From NCBI GenBank assembly GCA_037013685.1, contig CM072885.1:25358620-25422619 (forward strand): a stretch of DNA of 64,000 bases, read 5' to 3'. The notes under the pieces are model-generated. The model was given only the letters and a program-made list of their open reading frames with translations, was not told the DNA's origin and did not search any database. Origin of the DNA: Acridotheres tristis. Taxonomy: Eukaryota > Chordata > Aves > Passeriformes > Sturnidae. This document shows, piece by piece, positions 23,940 to 33,900 of this stretch (position 1 is its first letter; the number at the start of each line of letters is the position of its first letter). The position numbers and the translations under genes are program-made.

Positions 23940-24337
23940 GTGGAGTGTGGAATGGCCCTGCGCTACAACAGCAAATCAGAAGCCGTTTCACCCTGCTCTG
24001 CCCACCATCCCAGAACATCGGGAAAATCAGTCATCTGCTCCAAAGATTCCACTGCACATCCAGACGACAGTCCATACGGAGCGATTCAGGTGGGAACCCA
24101 GCACCAGTTGGTAAGCGCTCTGACCATCCACTTTGTTGATGAGTGTGGTTTCAGAATCCCAACAGGGAAATATGGGCCACCAGAAAGTCCTCGGGACATT
24201 TTAATCATTGGTGACTCTGTTTGTGGACCAGACAATCTCCACATTCTCCCTGAAGTACAGATGGTAGGCCCTGAGGATGAGATCCTCGTCTCTGTCTGCT
24301 GTAAGGACCCACCACTCAAACTATACCAGGGAACTCC
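23940..24337 (+). pseudogene. dUTPase-like domain, 5' part of the ERV-2 pro gene
   Basis: The frame downstream of the nucleocapsid matches a retroviral dUTPase in general layout. An IPTGKYGP segment (about 24156) corresponds to the substrate-loop region. Next comes an LIIG motif where active enzymes have a GRSS-type motif, here GDS. An HILPEV segment and a GTP-type C-terminal motif follow. The domain is cut exactly at that last motif by LTR-C. In class II viruses this enzyme lowers dUTP during reverse transcription and is encoded ahead of protease. The altered GRSS-type motif suggests inactivity before interruption. The nucleocapsid-to-pro register is not the usual -1, so an indel is likely. 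Family assignment is moderate. Confidence 0.6.
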
Positions 24338-25373
24338 TGCAGCTCTGGAAAGGGGTTTTAACCCTTTAAGTGAGGTGGAAATAAGATGCACAGCTACATG
24401 GTCGTCTTTCATGATAGAAAGAAAGAGACAAGTTTATTCAGAAACACACTTGGTTTTATAGCATGACTTGCAATTCCAAGAGTAGAGAAGAGAAGACACC
24501 TCATTCCCAGGGCTTGGTCACGCACCACAACAGGTGTTCTATCTTGTTACTAATTCCTTTTTATTTTGACCAAATTATCACTCTGGGAGAAATTCTCTCT
24601 AGCCTTGAGGTGGACCAGCTTATCGGCTGGGAACAGAGCTGAAAAGCTCCAGTCTGGTGTTGGAGTCAGTAAATCAGGAGTCTCTCTGATTTCTTCAGAG
24701 AGAAATCAGAGGGCACGGATTGAATTAAAGTCTTTGAATGGAATGAGTAAGCGAATAGATGGAGTGAATAAGTAAGTAAGTAAACGGAATAAGTTTTAAG
24801 TGCTTTTAGTGAGTAAAAGATCTTAGAGGCCTGAGAAGTAGTACATGTTCTAGTGAAGGTTGAAAAACATACTAGTGTTTCCTTAGAGGCTCCAAGAACC
24901 TAGCTTCAGACATAATAGAGTTAGAGCTAAGAATATTGCTTACATTTTTCAGTTAGAACAAGATAGGCCATGCACGTAGTCTATATGTAGCCTGGCGTGC
25001 TAAGAAACTAGAATTCTAATAGGTTAAGAAATAGTGGTCTGAGTTTGTGTCTTAGCTAGTTGGAAAGTTTCTATAAAAGAACATGCATTGTGCATTTTGC
25101 CATTGCATTTTCTCACTGCAGTTTTGCCATTGCTTTATGCCATTGCTTTGGCCATTGATCTTATGCCATTGCTTTGCTTTGTTTTTGACTTTGAGACTGA
25201 TGTGCTTCTGCAATAAATAACTTTATAGCAACTATTTACTTGCTTGGCTTTTTAAAGAAGAACATAACCTGGCAGTGTGGGTGCCCAAGAGACACCCCGA
25301 GGTTTTCCTAAACCTCACACCTGGAATATTTTTCAGGCTGTAATTTTCTTACTTTCTCAGTATGTGTCCCACA
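24338..25373 (-). mobile_element. Antisense solo LTR, family C (copy 2), itself interrupted
   Basis: Ends TGCAGCT and CCCACA are flanked by a perfect 6-bp target duplication AACTCC (24332-24337 and 25374-25379). On the minus strand there is a TATA box (complement at 24454-24460) and AATAAA (complement at 24433-24438). It is homologous to 8493-8880. Its body is split by LTR-D at 24658-25319; without that it is about 370 bp. It inserted antisense into the dUTPase region of ERV-2. Confidence 0.92.
24658..25319 (+). mobile_element. Solo LTR nested inside LTR-C (LTR-D)
   Basis: A 662-bp unit starts TGTTGGAG and ends CTCACA, with TATAAAA at 25072-25078 and AATAAA at 25212-25217 on the + strand. 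The uninterrupted family-C copy near 8820-8835 shows where it inserted. The flanks TCTGG and CCTGG are a 5-bp duplication with one mismatch. It carries a TAAG microsatellite (24771-24782) and five GCCATTG repeats (25099-25172). Confidence 0.87.
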
Positions 25374-25390
25374 AACTCCAATTGCACAAG

Positions 25391-26805
25391 TGTGATAGGT
25401 TGACTTAGGAGGAAGAAACTCAGAAGAGGTTCTTCCTAAGGGAATTTCCTCTGTGGGGAGTTGGGATACCTGCAACAGCCAATCAGAGAAGGTTAGTTCG
25501 CTCCGTGCACACACATTTTGAAGGAGGTAATCCGGAACTGGGTCTCTTTGTTTTTCCAGCGGCTGAGCAGGTAACATCAACCCGAGCTGCCCTCTCCCCC
25601 ATGCGGGGGGGGGAAAGAGAGGCTCGGGAGGCCGCTTGGGCCCCGTTTGCCAATGAGGGGGACCCGATGGCCGGGGGGAGGAAAAGTTGTGTGATAAGAC
25701 CTTCACGGCTTCTTCCTCCACCGGCCTGCTGCTCTGGCGTGGGGGAAGGCTGACTCTTTATGCTGCCGGCCAGGCCAGGCCTGCCCGGGTGGCCATGAGC
25801 AGTGTGGGGCTGCAGCCCAGCCCCACAAAGGCTGATTAACACCTCAGCTGCCCCCCCCAGCGCGGCCTGAGCCTGGCCCAACTTTGGTAGTTGTGTTAAA
25901 CTTGAACTCTTTAGTGTTCAGATAAGATTTGCAAAGCCTCCAGCCTTTCCTTTGAATATGAAAGGGAATGAGAAGATTTCTGAAGTCAGTGATGTAAGAG
26001 CTAAGTTTTTTTAAGATGGAAGGAGAACGAGAAGATGCTGAAATGGCTGAAAATCTTTTTGTGAAATTGTAGGAATGAACTGATGTACTGAATATTCCTA
26101 TAAACCATGGAAAGAGACATGGGGGGATGGAAATGTTCCTTTTTAGGAGATGATTTGACTAAAAAACACCTGTGTTGAGAATTTCTGCCCTGAGAAAAGA
26201 AGGGGATTTCAGTTTTTTGAAGATGAAGCCTGAGCAGAGAGAAAGGAGACAGAGAGAATCGTTGCTGTCGAACATTTCATTCTTAAAAGTAATACCCCAT
26301 GGAACAGACATGACCCACATCTACAACTTTGGGACGGCTGTAGAATTGGGAGGAGCATTACGGTTGCAGATTCCCGGGCGGATGCAAATCGTGAAAGATA
26401 AAACCACAAGAGACCTTTTTTTTCCTTCTTGTGGGAAACATCCCTACAACTTCAACAAGAAGAGGCTTCTCTCTCCAGAAGTGAACAGAGAAAGACTAAA
26501 TTGGGCACTGACCGAAGTATTTGTTATATATTTGTTTTGTTGTTATGAAGATTGGGAGAGGGAGGGAAGGAGCGATCTGGAAAATCTTATTCTGAATTTT
26601 TTTTTTTTTCCCTCTTCCCCCCCCCTTTTTGTTTGTGTAGTTAATAAATTTTCTTCTATACCCTTTCAAGTTTTAAGACTGCCTTGCTCTTTTCCTCCTG
26701 GTTCTGTCTCACAACAGAAAGAAATAAGCTTATTTAAATTGGCAACTCAAACCTAAAACATTAATTTGGTGCATTGGCCGGGAAACTCAAAATTAAACCA
26801 AGACA
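25391..26805 (+). mobile_element. Long LTR insertion in ERV-2 (LTR-E)
   Basis: A 1,415-bp insertion begins TGTGATAGG and ends AAACCAAGACA, flanked by a perfect 5-bp duplication ACAAG (25386-25390 and 26806-26810). A GC-rich block (25560-25870) is followed by AATAAA at 26643-26648. The same 11-base terminus (AAACCAAGACA) ends the antisense LTR at 61429-62175, supporting related termini. Near its 3' end is a primer-site-like TGGTGCATTGGCCGGGAA (26768-26785). Either this is one long LTR or an LTR with a short leader; the target duplication favours the first. Confidence 0.78.
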
Positions 26806-26810
26806 ACAAG

Positions 26811-27205
26811 TTTTCTTATTGCCAAAAGACTATTCGGAACAGGTTCCAATTAACCCGACAATTATGTGGGTACAGATTGTGGTCTCCAACAAACCTATCA
26901 TTGAATGTAATATCTTTTGCAAAGGGGAAAATATCCTCCGCCCAGGGATGATGGACACCAGAGTGGATGTCACCATCATTGCCTGCTCCGAGTGGCCATC
27001 AAACTGGGAACTCCAACCTGTGGTGGGGATGATTGGAGGGGTCACAGTCTCAATATGCAGCAAGAGCAACATCATAGTGGAAGGTCCCAAGGGAAAAATG
27101 CCCACCATTCAGCCGTATGTAGTGAGGGCACCTATCACCCTCTGGAGCAGGGACCTCTTGGCCCAATGGGGAGCCTCCATAAAAATCCCCTGTAGGGATT
27201 TTTAG
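26811..27205 (+). pseudogene. Retroviral protease of ERV-2
   Basis: The frame resumes directly after the LTR-E target duplication. It shows a retroviral aspartic protease: a strand ending in PGMMDTRVDVTII (about 26945-26980), where active enzymes have DTG or DSG, then a WPSNW segment and a GMIGG flap-type motif (about 27029). A GP(K/E)G stretch and a C-terminal LWSRDLLAQWGA motif (about 27141-27176) follow. The catalytic glycine is replaced by arginine (codon 26960-26962), so it is predicted inactive. The frame ends at TAG 27203-27205 over a slip site leading into pol. It normally cleaves Gag and Pol polyproteins. Confidence 0.9.
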
Positions 27206-27231
27206 TGGGGGCTACTGTTGAGCAGCGCTCA
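27196..27231 (+). promoter_or_regulatory. pro-pol -1 ribosomal frameshift site
   Basis: In the protease frame the last codons read G GAT TTT immediately before the TAG at 27203. This is the same type as the known mouse mammary tumour virus pro-pol slip site (G GAT TTA). The RT frame is exactly -1 relative to protease and is open from 27196. A short hairpin (TGAGC/GCTCA, 27219-27231) lies 16 bases downstream. Confidence 0.7.
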
Positions 27232-28320
27232 CCACTTACCACCCCTCGGCTTACCTGGAAGCAAGACCATCCAGTGTGGGTCGATCAGTGGCCCCTTTCC
27301 AACCAAAAACTGCGCGCTTTGGAGGCTCTCATGGAGGAGCAGCTTTCCAAGGGCCACATAGTCGAGACCACCAGCCCTTGGAACTCTCCTGTCTTTGTTT
27401 TAAAAAAGCCTGGCAAAGCCAGATGGAGGCTCCTGCACGACCTCAGAAAAATCAATGATGTCATAGAAGACATGGGTCCCCTGCAGCCTGGTCTGCTCTC
27501 ACCATCGCTATTACCCCGAGACTGGAAACTTGTGATCATTGACATAAAAGACTGTTTTTTTAATATCCCTCTCCATCCTCAAGATGCCCCAAGGTTCGCA
27601 TTTTCTGTACCATCACCCAACAGACAAGCCCCCTTAAAACGTTATCATTGGCTTGTACTGCCACAGGGGATGAAGAACTCGCCCACAGTCTGCCAATGGT
27701 ATGTGGCAAAAATACTGTCACCAATTAGGAGCCTGTTCCCAGACACCATAATTTTACACTACATGGATGATATACCTGTATGCGCACCGGACTTGACTTA
27801 CTTGAACTCAACTCTAACTAAAACCATAAAAATCATTGAGTCTTCAGGATTTGAAATCAGTAAAGACAAAATCTAGTTCTCCAGCCCCTGGACTTACCTT
27901 GGCCTCTGGATCCAGGAACAAACCGTCATACCTCAGCAACTTGCCATCAAAGACAGCTCCAAGACCCTGCAAGACCTCCACCAACTCTGTGGGTCCATTA
28001 ACTGGGTGCGTCCGCTCCTGACAATTATGACGGAGGACTTCACCCCTCTCTTCAATCTTCTGTGTGGCAGTGAGGACCTCAACTCACTGCGCGCACTCAT
28101 CCCAGAAGCCTGAGAAAGTCCAGGAAGCCCTGACATTGAGGCAAGTCCACTGCTACGAGCCAAAACTGCCCTTCGAGATGGCGGTTCCAGGTAAGGCCTC
28201 TTGGTTCCATGGGCTCATTTACCAATGGGACAGTCAATTAAGAGACCCTTTAATTATTCTGGAGTGGGTTTTTCTGCACCATCAACCTACAAAACAATAA
28301 CAATGCCGCAAGAACTAAGT
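27196..28320 (+). pseudogene. Reverse transcriptase domain of ERV-2 pol
   Basis: Fingers and palm motifs are in order: VWVDQWPL (about 27277), the NSPVFVLKK and WRLLHDLR region (about 27380-27450), IDIKDCFF (first catalytic aspartates, about 27538), LPQGMKNSP (about 27658) and the active-site YMDD (27760-27771). The YMDD box is intact. A TAG at 27874-27876 interrupts the frame, which then continues through the thumb (SINWVRPLL region) to a TGA at 28111-28113. The connection region is frame-shifted between about 28110 and 28260. It copied viral RNA to DNA in the live virus; here the gene is broken. Confidence 0.93.
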
Positions 28321-28905
28321 GCCGACATAATAAAGAAGGCTAGGGTTCGCCTCCGCTCTCTTGTGGGGTGTGAGTTCACATGTATAATACTACCATTGGC
28401 CACAACTGGAGATTTAGAGCATTTGCTCCAGTCCAACGACAGACTTCAGTTTGCCTTAGACAGCTACCCAGGCCAAATTTCAATCCATTTGCCAGGTCAC
28501 AAGTTGTTCAAATCAGCTTTCAGTTTGGTCCCAAAATTTATTCAAAGTAAATTACCCCTCAAAGCCCTGACCATTTTCACTGATGGCTCTGGGTCGTCCC
28601 ACAAGTCAAGAATGACATGGAAGGATCCCAAGACACAGAAGTGGGAGTCTGATGTCCAGGTGGTTGAATGGTTGCCACAGATTGCAGAATTAATGGCCGT
28701 CATCAGAGCTTTCGAGAGATTTCAAGAACCAACTAATGTGGTCACAGATTCGGCTTATGTTGCCGATGTAGCTATGAGGGTAGAACATTCACTTTTAAAG
28801 GAGGTCTCTAACCCAAATAAGTTGCTTTCTAAGCTGATCTAGATCATCTCCCACAGAAAGCAACCTTACCACGTTTTGTATGTGAGATCACACACCGATC
28901 TCCCA
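28321..28905 (+). pseudogene. Connection/RNase H region of ERV-2 pol
   Basis: RNase H catalytic motifs are recognisable: FTDGSG (about 28576-28593), AELMAV with the conserved Glu (about 28684-28701), TDSAYV (about 28744-28762) and, after a TAG at 28840-28842, the SHTDLPG segment with the final Asp (about 28885-28905). The four acidic positions are kept, but the stop separates the last motif. RNase H degrades the RNA strand during reverse transcription. Confidence 0.9.
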
Positions 28906-29835
28906 GGAGCCATCGCAGAGGGAAACAGGAGAATGGACGCACTAGCCATGTCTGTGGAAATTACCAGCATACTGGACATCTTTGCACAAGCAAAGATGCC
29001 CCATGCATTCTATCACCAAAACGTCTCAGCTTTAATAAGAATGTTTAAACTAAAAAGGGAACAGGCTCGAGCCATTGTAGCCACCTGCCCAAATTGTCAA
29101 TCTTATCAATTGCCATCTTTGGGATCTGGGGTCAACCCCAGAGGTTTAAACAGCTGCCAGATATGGCAGACAGATGTAACACATTTTCCAGCCTTTGGAA
29201 GATCCAAATACGTTCATGTATCTGTGGACACATTTTCAGGCACAATGTTTGCTTTGGCCCATGCAGGAGACGATGCTGCGCACACCATCAAGTATCTTCT
29301 CCTCACGTTTGTCACCCTGGGAGTCCCCAAAGGGATCAAAACACGTAACGGCCCTGCGTATACCTCCCGAAAGCTAAAAGACTATTTTAATCAATGGAGA
29401 GTTAAGCATACCACAGACATTCCCCACAATCCCACAAGGCAATCAATTGTTGAAAGGACCCACGGCACCATCAAGCGAGTCCTTGATCAACAGGGGGGAG
29501 GGACAGAGACCATGTCTCCAGTTGAGAGACTCTGTTAAGTCCTCTATGTGATGAATTTCCTAAATTGTTCCTTTTCGTAGCCAACTCCCCCTGTACTCTG
29601 GCACTTCTCAAATTCGGCCCAAGCCAAGCTCAATGAGAAGCTGCCGGTGTTGACTGAGGATCAAGAAACCCAACAAATATCAGGGCCTTTCCCATTGATT
29701 ACCTGGGGGAGGGGATATGCCTGTGTATCAATACCATCTGGCCCAAAATGGTTCCCAGGGAAATATATAAAGCCATACTCAGGGCCGACAAACACTGCCA
29801 CCATCACCGATAACAAAGTCTCTTCCAAGTTCTAA
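28906..29835 (+). pseudogene. Integrase of ERV-2 pol
   Basis: The N-terminal zinc-binding HHCC module is present: HAFYH (about 29000-29014) and CPNC (about 29087-29098). The core has the first catalytic Asp in WQTDVTHF (about 29164) and the Glu in SIVERTH (about 29440-29462). The second Asp is replaced by Arg in TRNGPAYTS (codon 29344-29346). A TAA at 29536-29538 and a further short break follow. The C-terminal DNA-binding domain is readable at 29647-29835 (WGRGYACV ... KWFPGKYIKPY). Integrase joins viral DNA to host DNA; loss of the second Asp of the D,D-35-E triad predicts inactivity. Confidence 0.92.
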
Positions 29836-30290
29836 CAAAGCAGGACTACAAGACCAAAAGCGGGCTGCGTGGAGGAGAAGATGCTGCAAAGCAACAAACC
29901 AGCAGCAACCGAATCACCCCATCACAAGATCCCAGGCAAAAGGTACAAAACTAGACACAACTATGCAACTGTAGGTTAGGTACAACCTAGCCACAACTAC
30001 CTCATCCCCCATGATCCCCAAATAAACTCTAATGCCGAGCCCTACTTACCTCTATACTTAACCCTCCTGTTTCTCCTTCCTCCCCAAGTCCCCTAATACC
30101 CTTCTCCAACCCTACTTATCTCATTTCCAGTTTTAATTTTAACTGAAATTGATTTTAAGCTCAGTTTAAAATTTTCTGCCATAATGCTGCTTCCACCAGC
30201 AGTAGATCGAGCATCCCTGGTGCGTAAAGCGATCCTGCTGGCAACATCTACCTCAAAGCTCCATCCCAACCCAACAATGAAGACCACCTA
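29836..30290. other. Env-deleted region of ERV-2
   Basis: Between the end of pol and the env tail only about 450 bp remains, where an env gene would need about 1.5 kb or more. I see no surface-subunit sequence, furin-type site or fusion peptide. This looks like an internal deletion with decayed edges. Confidence 0.6.
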
Positions 30291-30523
30291 CCTTGTTGCT
30301 GTTGTTGCGACTGTGTATAAAATTCACCGATAGCTTTAACCATTTTCTTGGACAGTTGGGACTCAAGGAATGGAGGCTTTCCTTAGTTAAAAGCATTTTT
30401 TGGATCTTTGTTACTGTTTTTGTTGTGTTGCTTATGTTTTCTTGTCTTATAGGTTGTTTTTTAAAAAAAGGCTGTCAAAAAAGCTTTTTTGATAAAAAAA
30501 GAAAGGGGAGTTGTAGAGGCTGA
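30291..30523 (+). pseudogene. Env transmembrane-subunit tail of ERV-2
   Basis: A frame at 30293-30523 has a short amphipathic stretch and a strongly hydrophobic membrane span (FWIFVTVFVVLLMFSCLIG, about 30401-30457). A Cys/Lys-rich cytoplasmic end (FLKKGCQKSFF) follows. The arrangement and position before the polypurine tract match the end of a retroviral transmembrane Env. Ectodomain, fusion peptide and surface subunit are absent. The assignment rests on position and hydrophobic pattern. Confidence 0.6.
30493..30511 (+). promoter_or_regulatory. Polypurine tract of ERV-2
   Basis: A purine run TAAAAAAAGAAAGGGGAGT ends directly at the 3' LTR, the place where plus-strand DNA synthesis is primed. 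It overlaps the end of the env-tail frame. Confidence 0.85.
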
Positions 30524-30982
30524 AAGCCTCTCAGCAAAAGAGTCTGCCACTCTCCCCTGGAGGTTATGCCCTCAGGCACTCCCCTGTCATAATGGTTACA
30601 AAATTTACTCCCAGCATGCCTCCCTGTTTGATGTAAATTGCCTGTACCTCATTGGCCCTTCCCCCTTTGTACCTCCCCTGAGCTCTCAGATGATTCGCTA
30701 GTTGCTCTACCCCGCCCCCTGGCTTTCCTATAGCAACCCTGCTCCCTCAGACCCCACTGAGCCAGTTTGTCCCTGGACCCCTTCAAGGAAAGAAGAATAA
30801 AGCTTCGCCTTGGATCACCACACATGGCTCCCGTCTCTTCCAGCAGAGAGCTCACAAAAGAGCTGAAATCACTCTCTGCCCGGCAGCAAGGAGGATGTGC
30901 CTGTGCCTTGAGGGCGTCCTCCCCAGGATGCTTCTCTAGAAGGTTGCGGCACCCCACCAGTGCCCCAGGGCCTGCCACGACA
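30512..30982 (+). repeat. 3' LTR of ERV-2
   Basis: It begins TGTAGAGGCTG and ends CGACA, with AATAAA at 30796-30801. It is colinear with the 5' LTR, lacks about 17 bases near 30842 present there, and has a 3-base AAG insertion near 30790. GCTATT, the target duplication, follows. Confidence 0.93.
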
Positions 30983-30988
30983 GCTATT

Positions 30989-33900
30989 TTCTCAGAAGGA
31001 ATCATCTAGCACTCAGTTTCTTAATAGATAATGAGATGTTAAAACACAAAAAGAGCACAATCTCAATCAGCACTTGGGACCATATATAAAAAAAAATCAA
31101 TATAATAAAATTGGGGTTTGATAGACTATAGAAGTAAGGTAGAACTGAGTACCTATGTACAAGAATTTAATTCAAAGAACACTGAAGCAGCTGGTTAGTA
31201 ATGCTGGAGGCACCCCACCTCACTAGAAATCTGTCCATGCCACTTGAAAATATTTATTTGGTGTAGCTCAATTTTCCCACGCATCTGGGATTTATTGCCT
31301 ATATGCAACTAAGCATCTCTTTAAGTCTCTTAAGAGGTCCAGTCCAAATAGCTATCTCAGAGTTTATTTAAGGCCCTCAAATATGAAGGAGTCCAACAAC
31401 AACACGGAGTTGTGAAACTGTGACACCTTTCCTATAACCCACCTTCTGGCTGAGTTATTCACCCCCATAACAGAAGAGCTATTCCTAATTCACTTCATCA
31501 AAGGGGGTTTGAGAGGTGACTCCCATGTTGCAGGGTGTCCCAAGCAGTGTGCTTCAGGGGATTATTTACTCCTTTCCTACTGAGGTTGGACCTGCAAAGA
31601 TGGGTGACATTTACAATTTCTTCTCTAGGTATGTTCTTCACAGAGGATAGTACACTGAAGACTGTGGATTAGACCATGTATCAGCTCCATGACTTTGCAA
31701 AGTGTTTTACTAATGTGTTAGTCACTCTTAGTCTTTTTAAAATATAGTGCAGGAATTACAGTTTACAGAATTCTGGGACTATAGTATATATATGGGATCT
31801 AGCTTTTCAGGTATACTTAGCTTATCTAAATCCAGCTGAAGGATGTTGTAAATTACTGATATGTGCCAACATAATCTGTATATTAGTGCCTTTCCTTACA
31901 CAAGATAAAGTCCAAGCCACAGGAGAGCAAAAAAGCCCAAATTTCTTGTCTCTGTGAGCTGAGAGATGTAAGCACATTCCAACAGAGGAAAAAAAAAGAA
32001 GAAGCAGTAGTCCCTGACTACATGAAGGATGCTTCATAAATTCTATAAATCTTGAACTATTCAAGAAAAAGAAAACAGGTTCTTCATAATTATGCTTGAA
32101 TTGCAATACTGTAGAGTATGCTTAGGAAAAGTGCCAGAAGCACAGAATGCTTGATTGAGGCAAGGCATATTGATGATTCAGAAAAGGAGTTTTATTTTTC
32201 AATAAATGTAATTTTTAAAGCAATTAGGCAGATTCAGTGTTCTTGATTCTGTAGTCATACAGTATCACAGGAACATAATTAAAAGCAGTTACTTTTCGAA
32301 GCCCAGAGACATGCAGTTGCCAGGCAACATATTATATACTTGAGAATATATAACACTGCACATGATTTATGTAGTGCTGTTGTTGTGTCTCCACATGCTG
32401 ATACCATTGTATCTAATGCAGATTCTTATAGGCTCAGCCACCACCTATCTATAATCATCATGCTGAATCTATTCCTTGATTTGCCAGCACTATCCATCAG
32501 CTGCAAACCCATTTTTAAGCCTACAGCTTGAATCACTACTGAAGAGTCAGTGATGTGAACAGAAATTGGAAAGGAGTAGTAATGAACTGCATTAAATGAC
32601 TTTCATTACTTTTCTTTTAATATCAAATAATCAATCTAATAATAATAAATCATAAATCATAAATCTAAAAATTATCAATATAGATGTTGGAGTTTAGTGT
32701 ATTTGTGAAAATTAAAATATTTTTTAAATGCTTATGTCACAAGACGTCATCTCCCAAGAAGCTAGAAAGATTTATGGGATATGAAAATCACACAAAAAAT
32801 TACACTCAGAATCAGAATTATTGGAAATCTCCCAAATTAATTGTTCCGTGTTTTCAGGTTCTTGGAAAGAAAGAGCACATTTCCATTCTGGATCTGTTAC
32901 TTAGCCCGGACTAGACTTTGTCATTCCCATGGACATGGCTTCATCCACTGCAACACGTGAAAACTCATAAAAGAAGGTATCAGCTCCTGTGAAGGTTCAT
33001 AAGAACCCATAGTCCATGTTATGAAAACAAACCTACATGGGGTCACATACGTTCAGATGAATAGCATGTCATTTGTGTTGGACATGTTGCAGTACTTTGA
33101 TGCTGGAGAATGATGACTTGGAGAATGTAAACATAGGAAATCTTCCTTATCCTACTACATCTCAGATGTTGTGTTTTCATAGGCCATGCCACCCTAATCC
33201 AAACGAAAAACTGTATTTACATAGCAGTCAACAGGAAATAAATGTTTTTTTTTTTTAAATGGTTTGAATATTTTCTCTTTGAAGTTTGGAAGCTTTGGGT
33301 TGGTGCCTGAAGAATCCTCCTCCTGGAAGTAGCCCGCTGGAGGGAGCTGTGACATCTCAAATACATCAACAGCCTCGGCTGGAGATTGCCCTAGAGGCCC
33401 CTAGGAATGATTTTTCACACATCTTTAGTCTCATCACTTTTGAAAACTATGAATCCTCTTAAACAGATATTATCTTTGGTCAAAATGAATTTTTGAAGCA
33501 GTGGATGTTAACAGAAAGCTTTTCGTTATATGTGTCTGAAAAACAGACTCTATAAAAACAACTTCATTTGGAGACAAGTAACCGTGTGCAGTTTGCAACA
33601 TCTGCACACCCAATTATTGTAACATTTGATGGCTGAACAGAAACAACAAAAGGCAACTATGACTAAGAAATGTTCAATCACATGCCAAAAATGAAAGGAA
33701 AAAAATGCTCCTGAACTCCTTACTGATTTTCTTCATCTTGGACACTGGCATAAAAGCTTAAAAGCTTTACTTTGAAGCCACAGTTGTAAGGCTAAGATCA
33801 TTATATTTTATCTTTGAGCTACTGTGTGTCTCCTGTTGATGAGAGCCAGCAGCCCAGGTGTACGGAGAGGGACAGCTGCAACCTTAGGATATTACAGAAA

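Larger units (their letters stand above)
20781..30982 (+). mobile_element. Betaretrovirus-like endogenous provirus, nested and broken (ERV-2)
   Basis: This 10.2-kb provirus has LTRs of 488 and 471 bp (TGTA...GACA) and a perfect 6-bp target duplication GCTATT at 20775-20780 and 30983-30988. It has a tRNA-Lys-like primer site, gag, dUTPase, protease, RT/RNase H, integrase, an env tail and a polypurine tract in class II order. About 3.2 kb of its length is later insertions: LTR-F with leader, LTR-C containing LTR-D, and LTR-E. By eye the two LTRs differ at about thirty positions plus several indels, so it is clearly older than ERV-1. All its genes carry stops, frameshifts or missing catalytic residues; it cannot produce virus. 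Confidence 0.95.
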
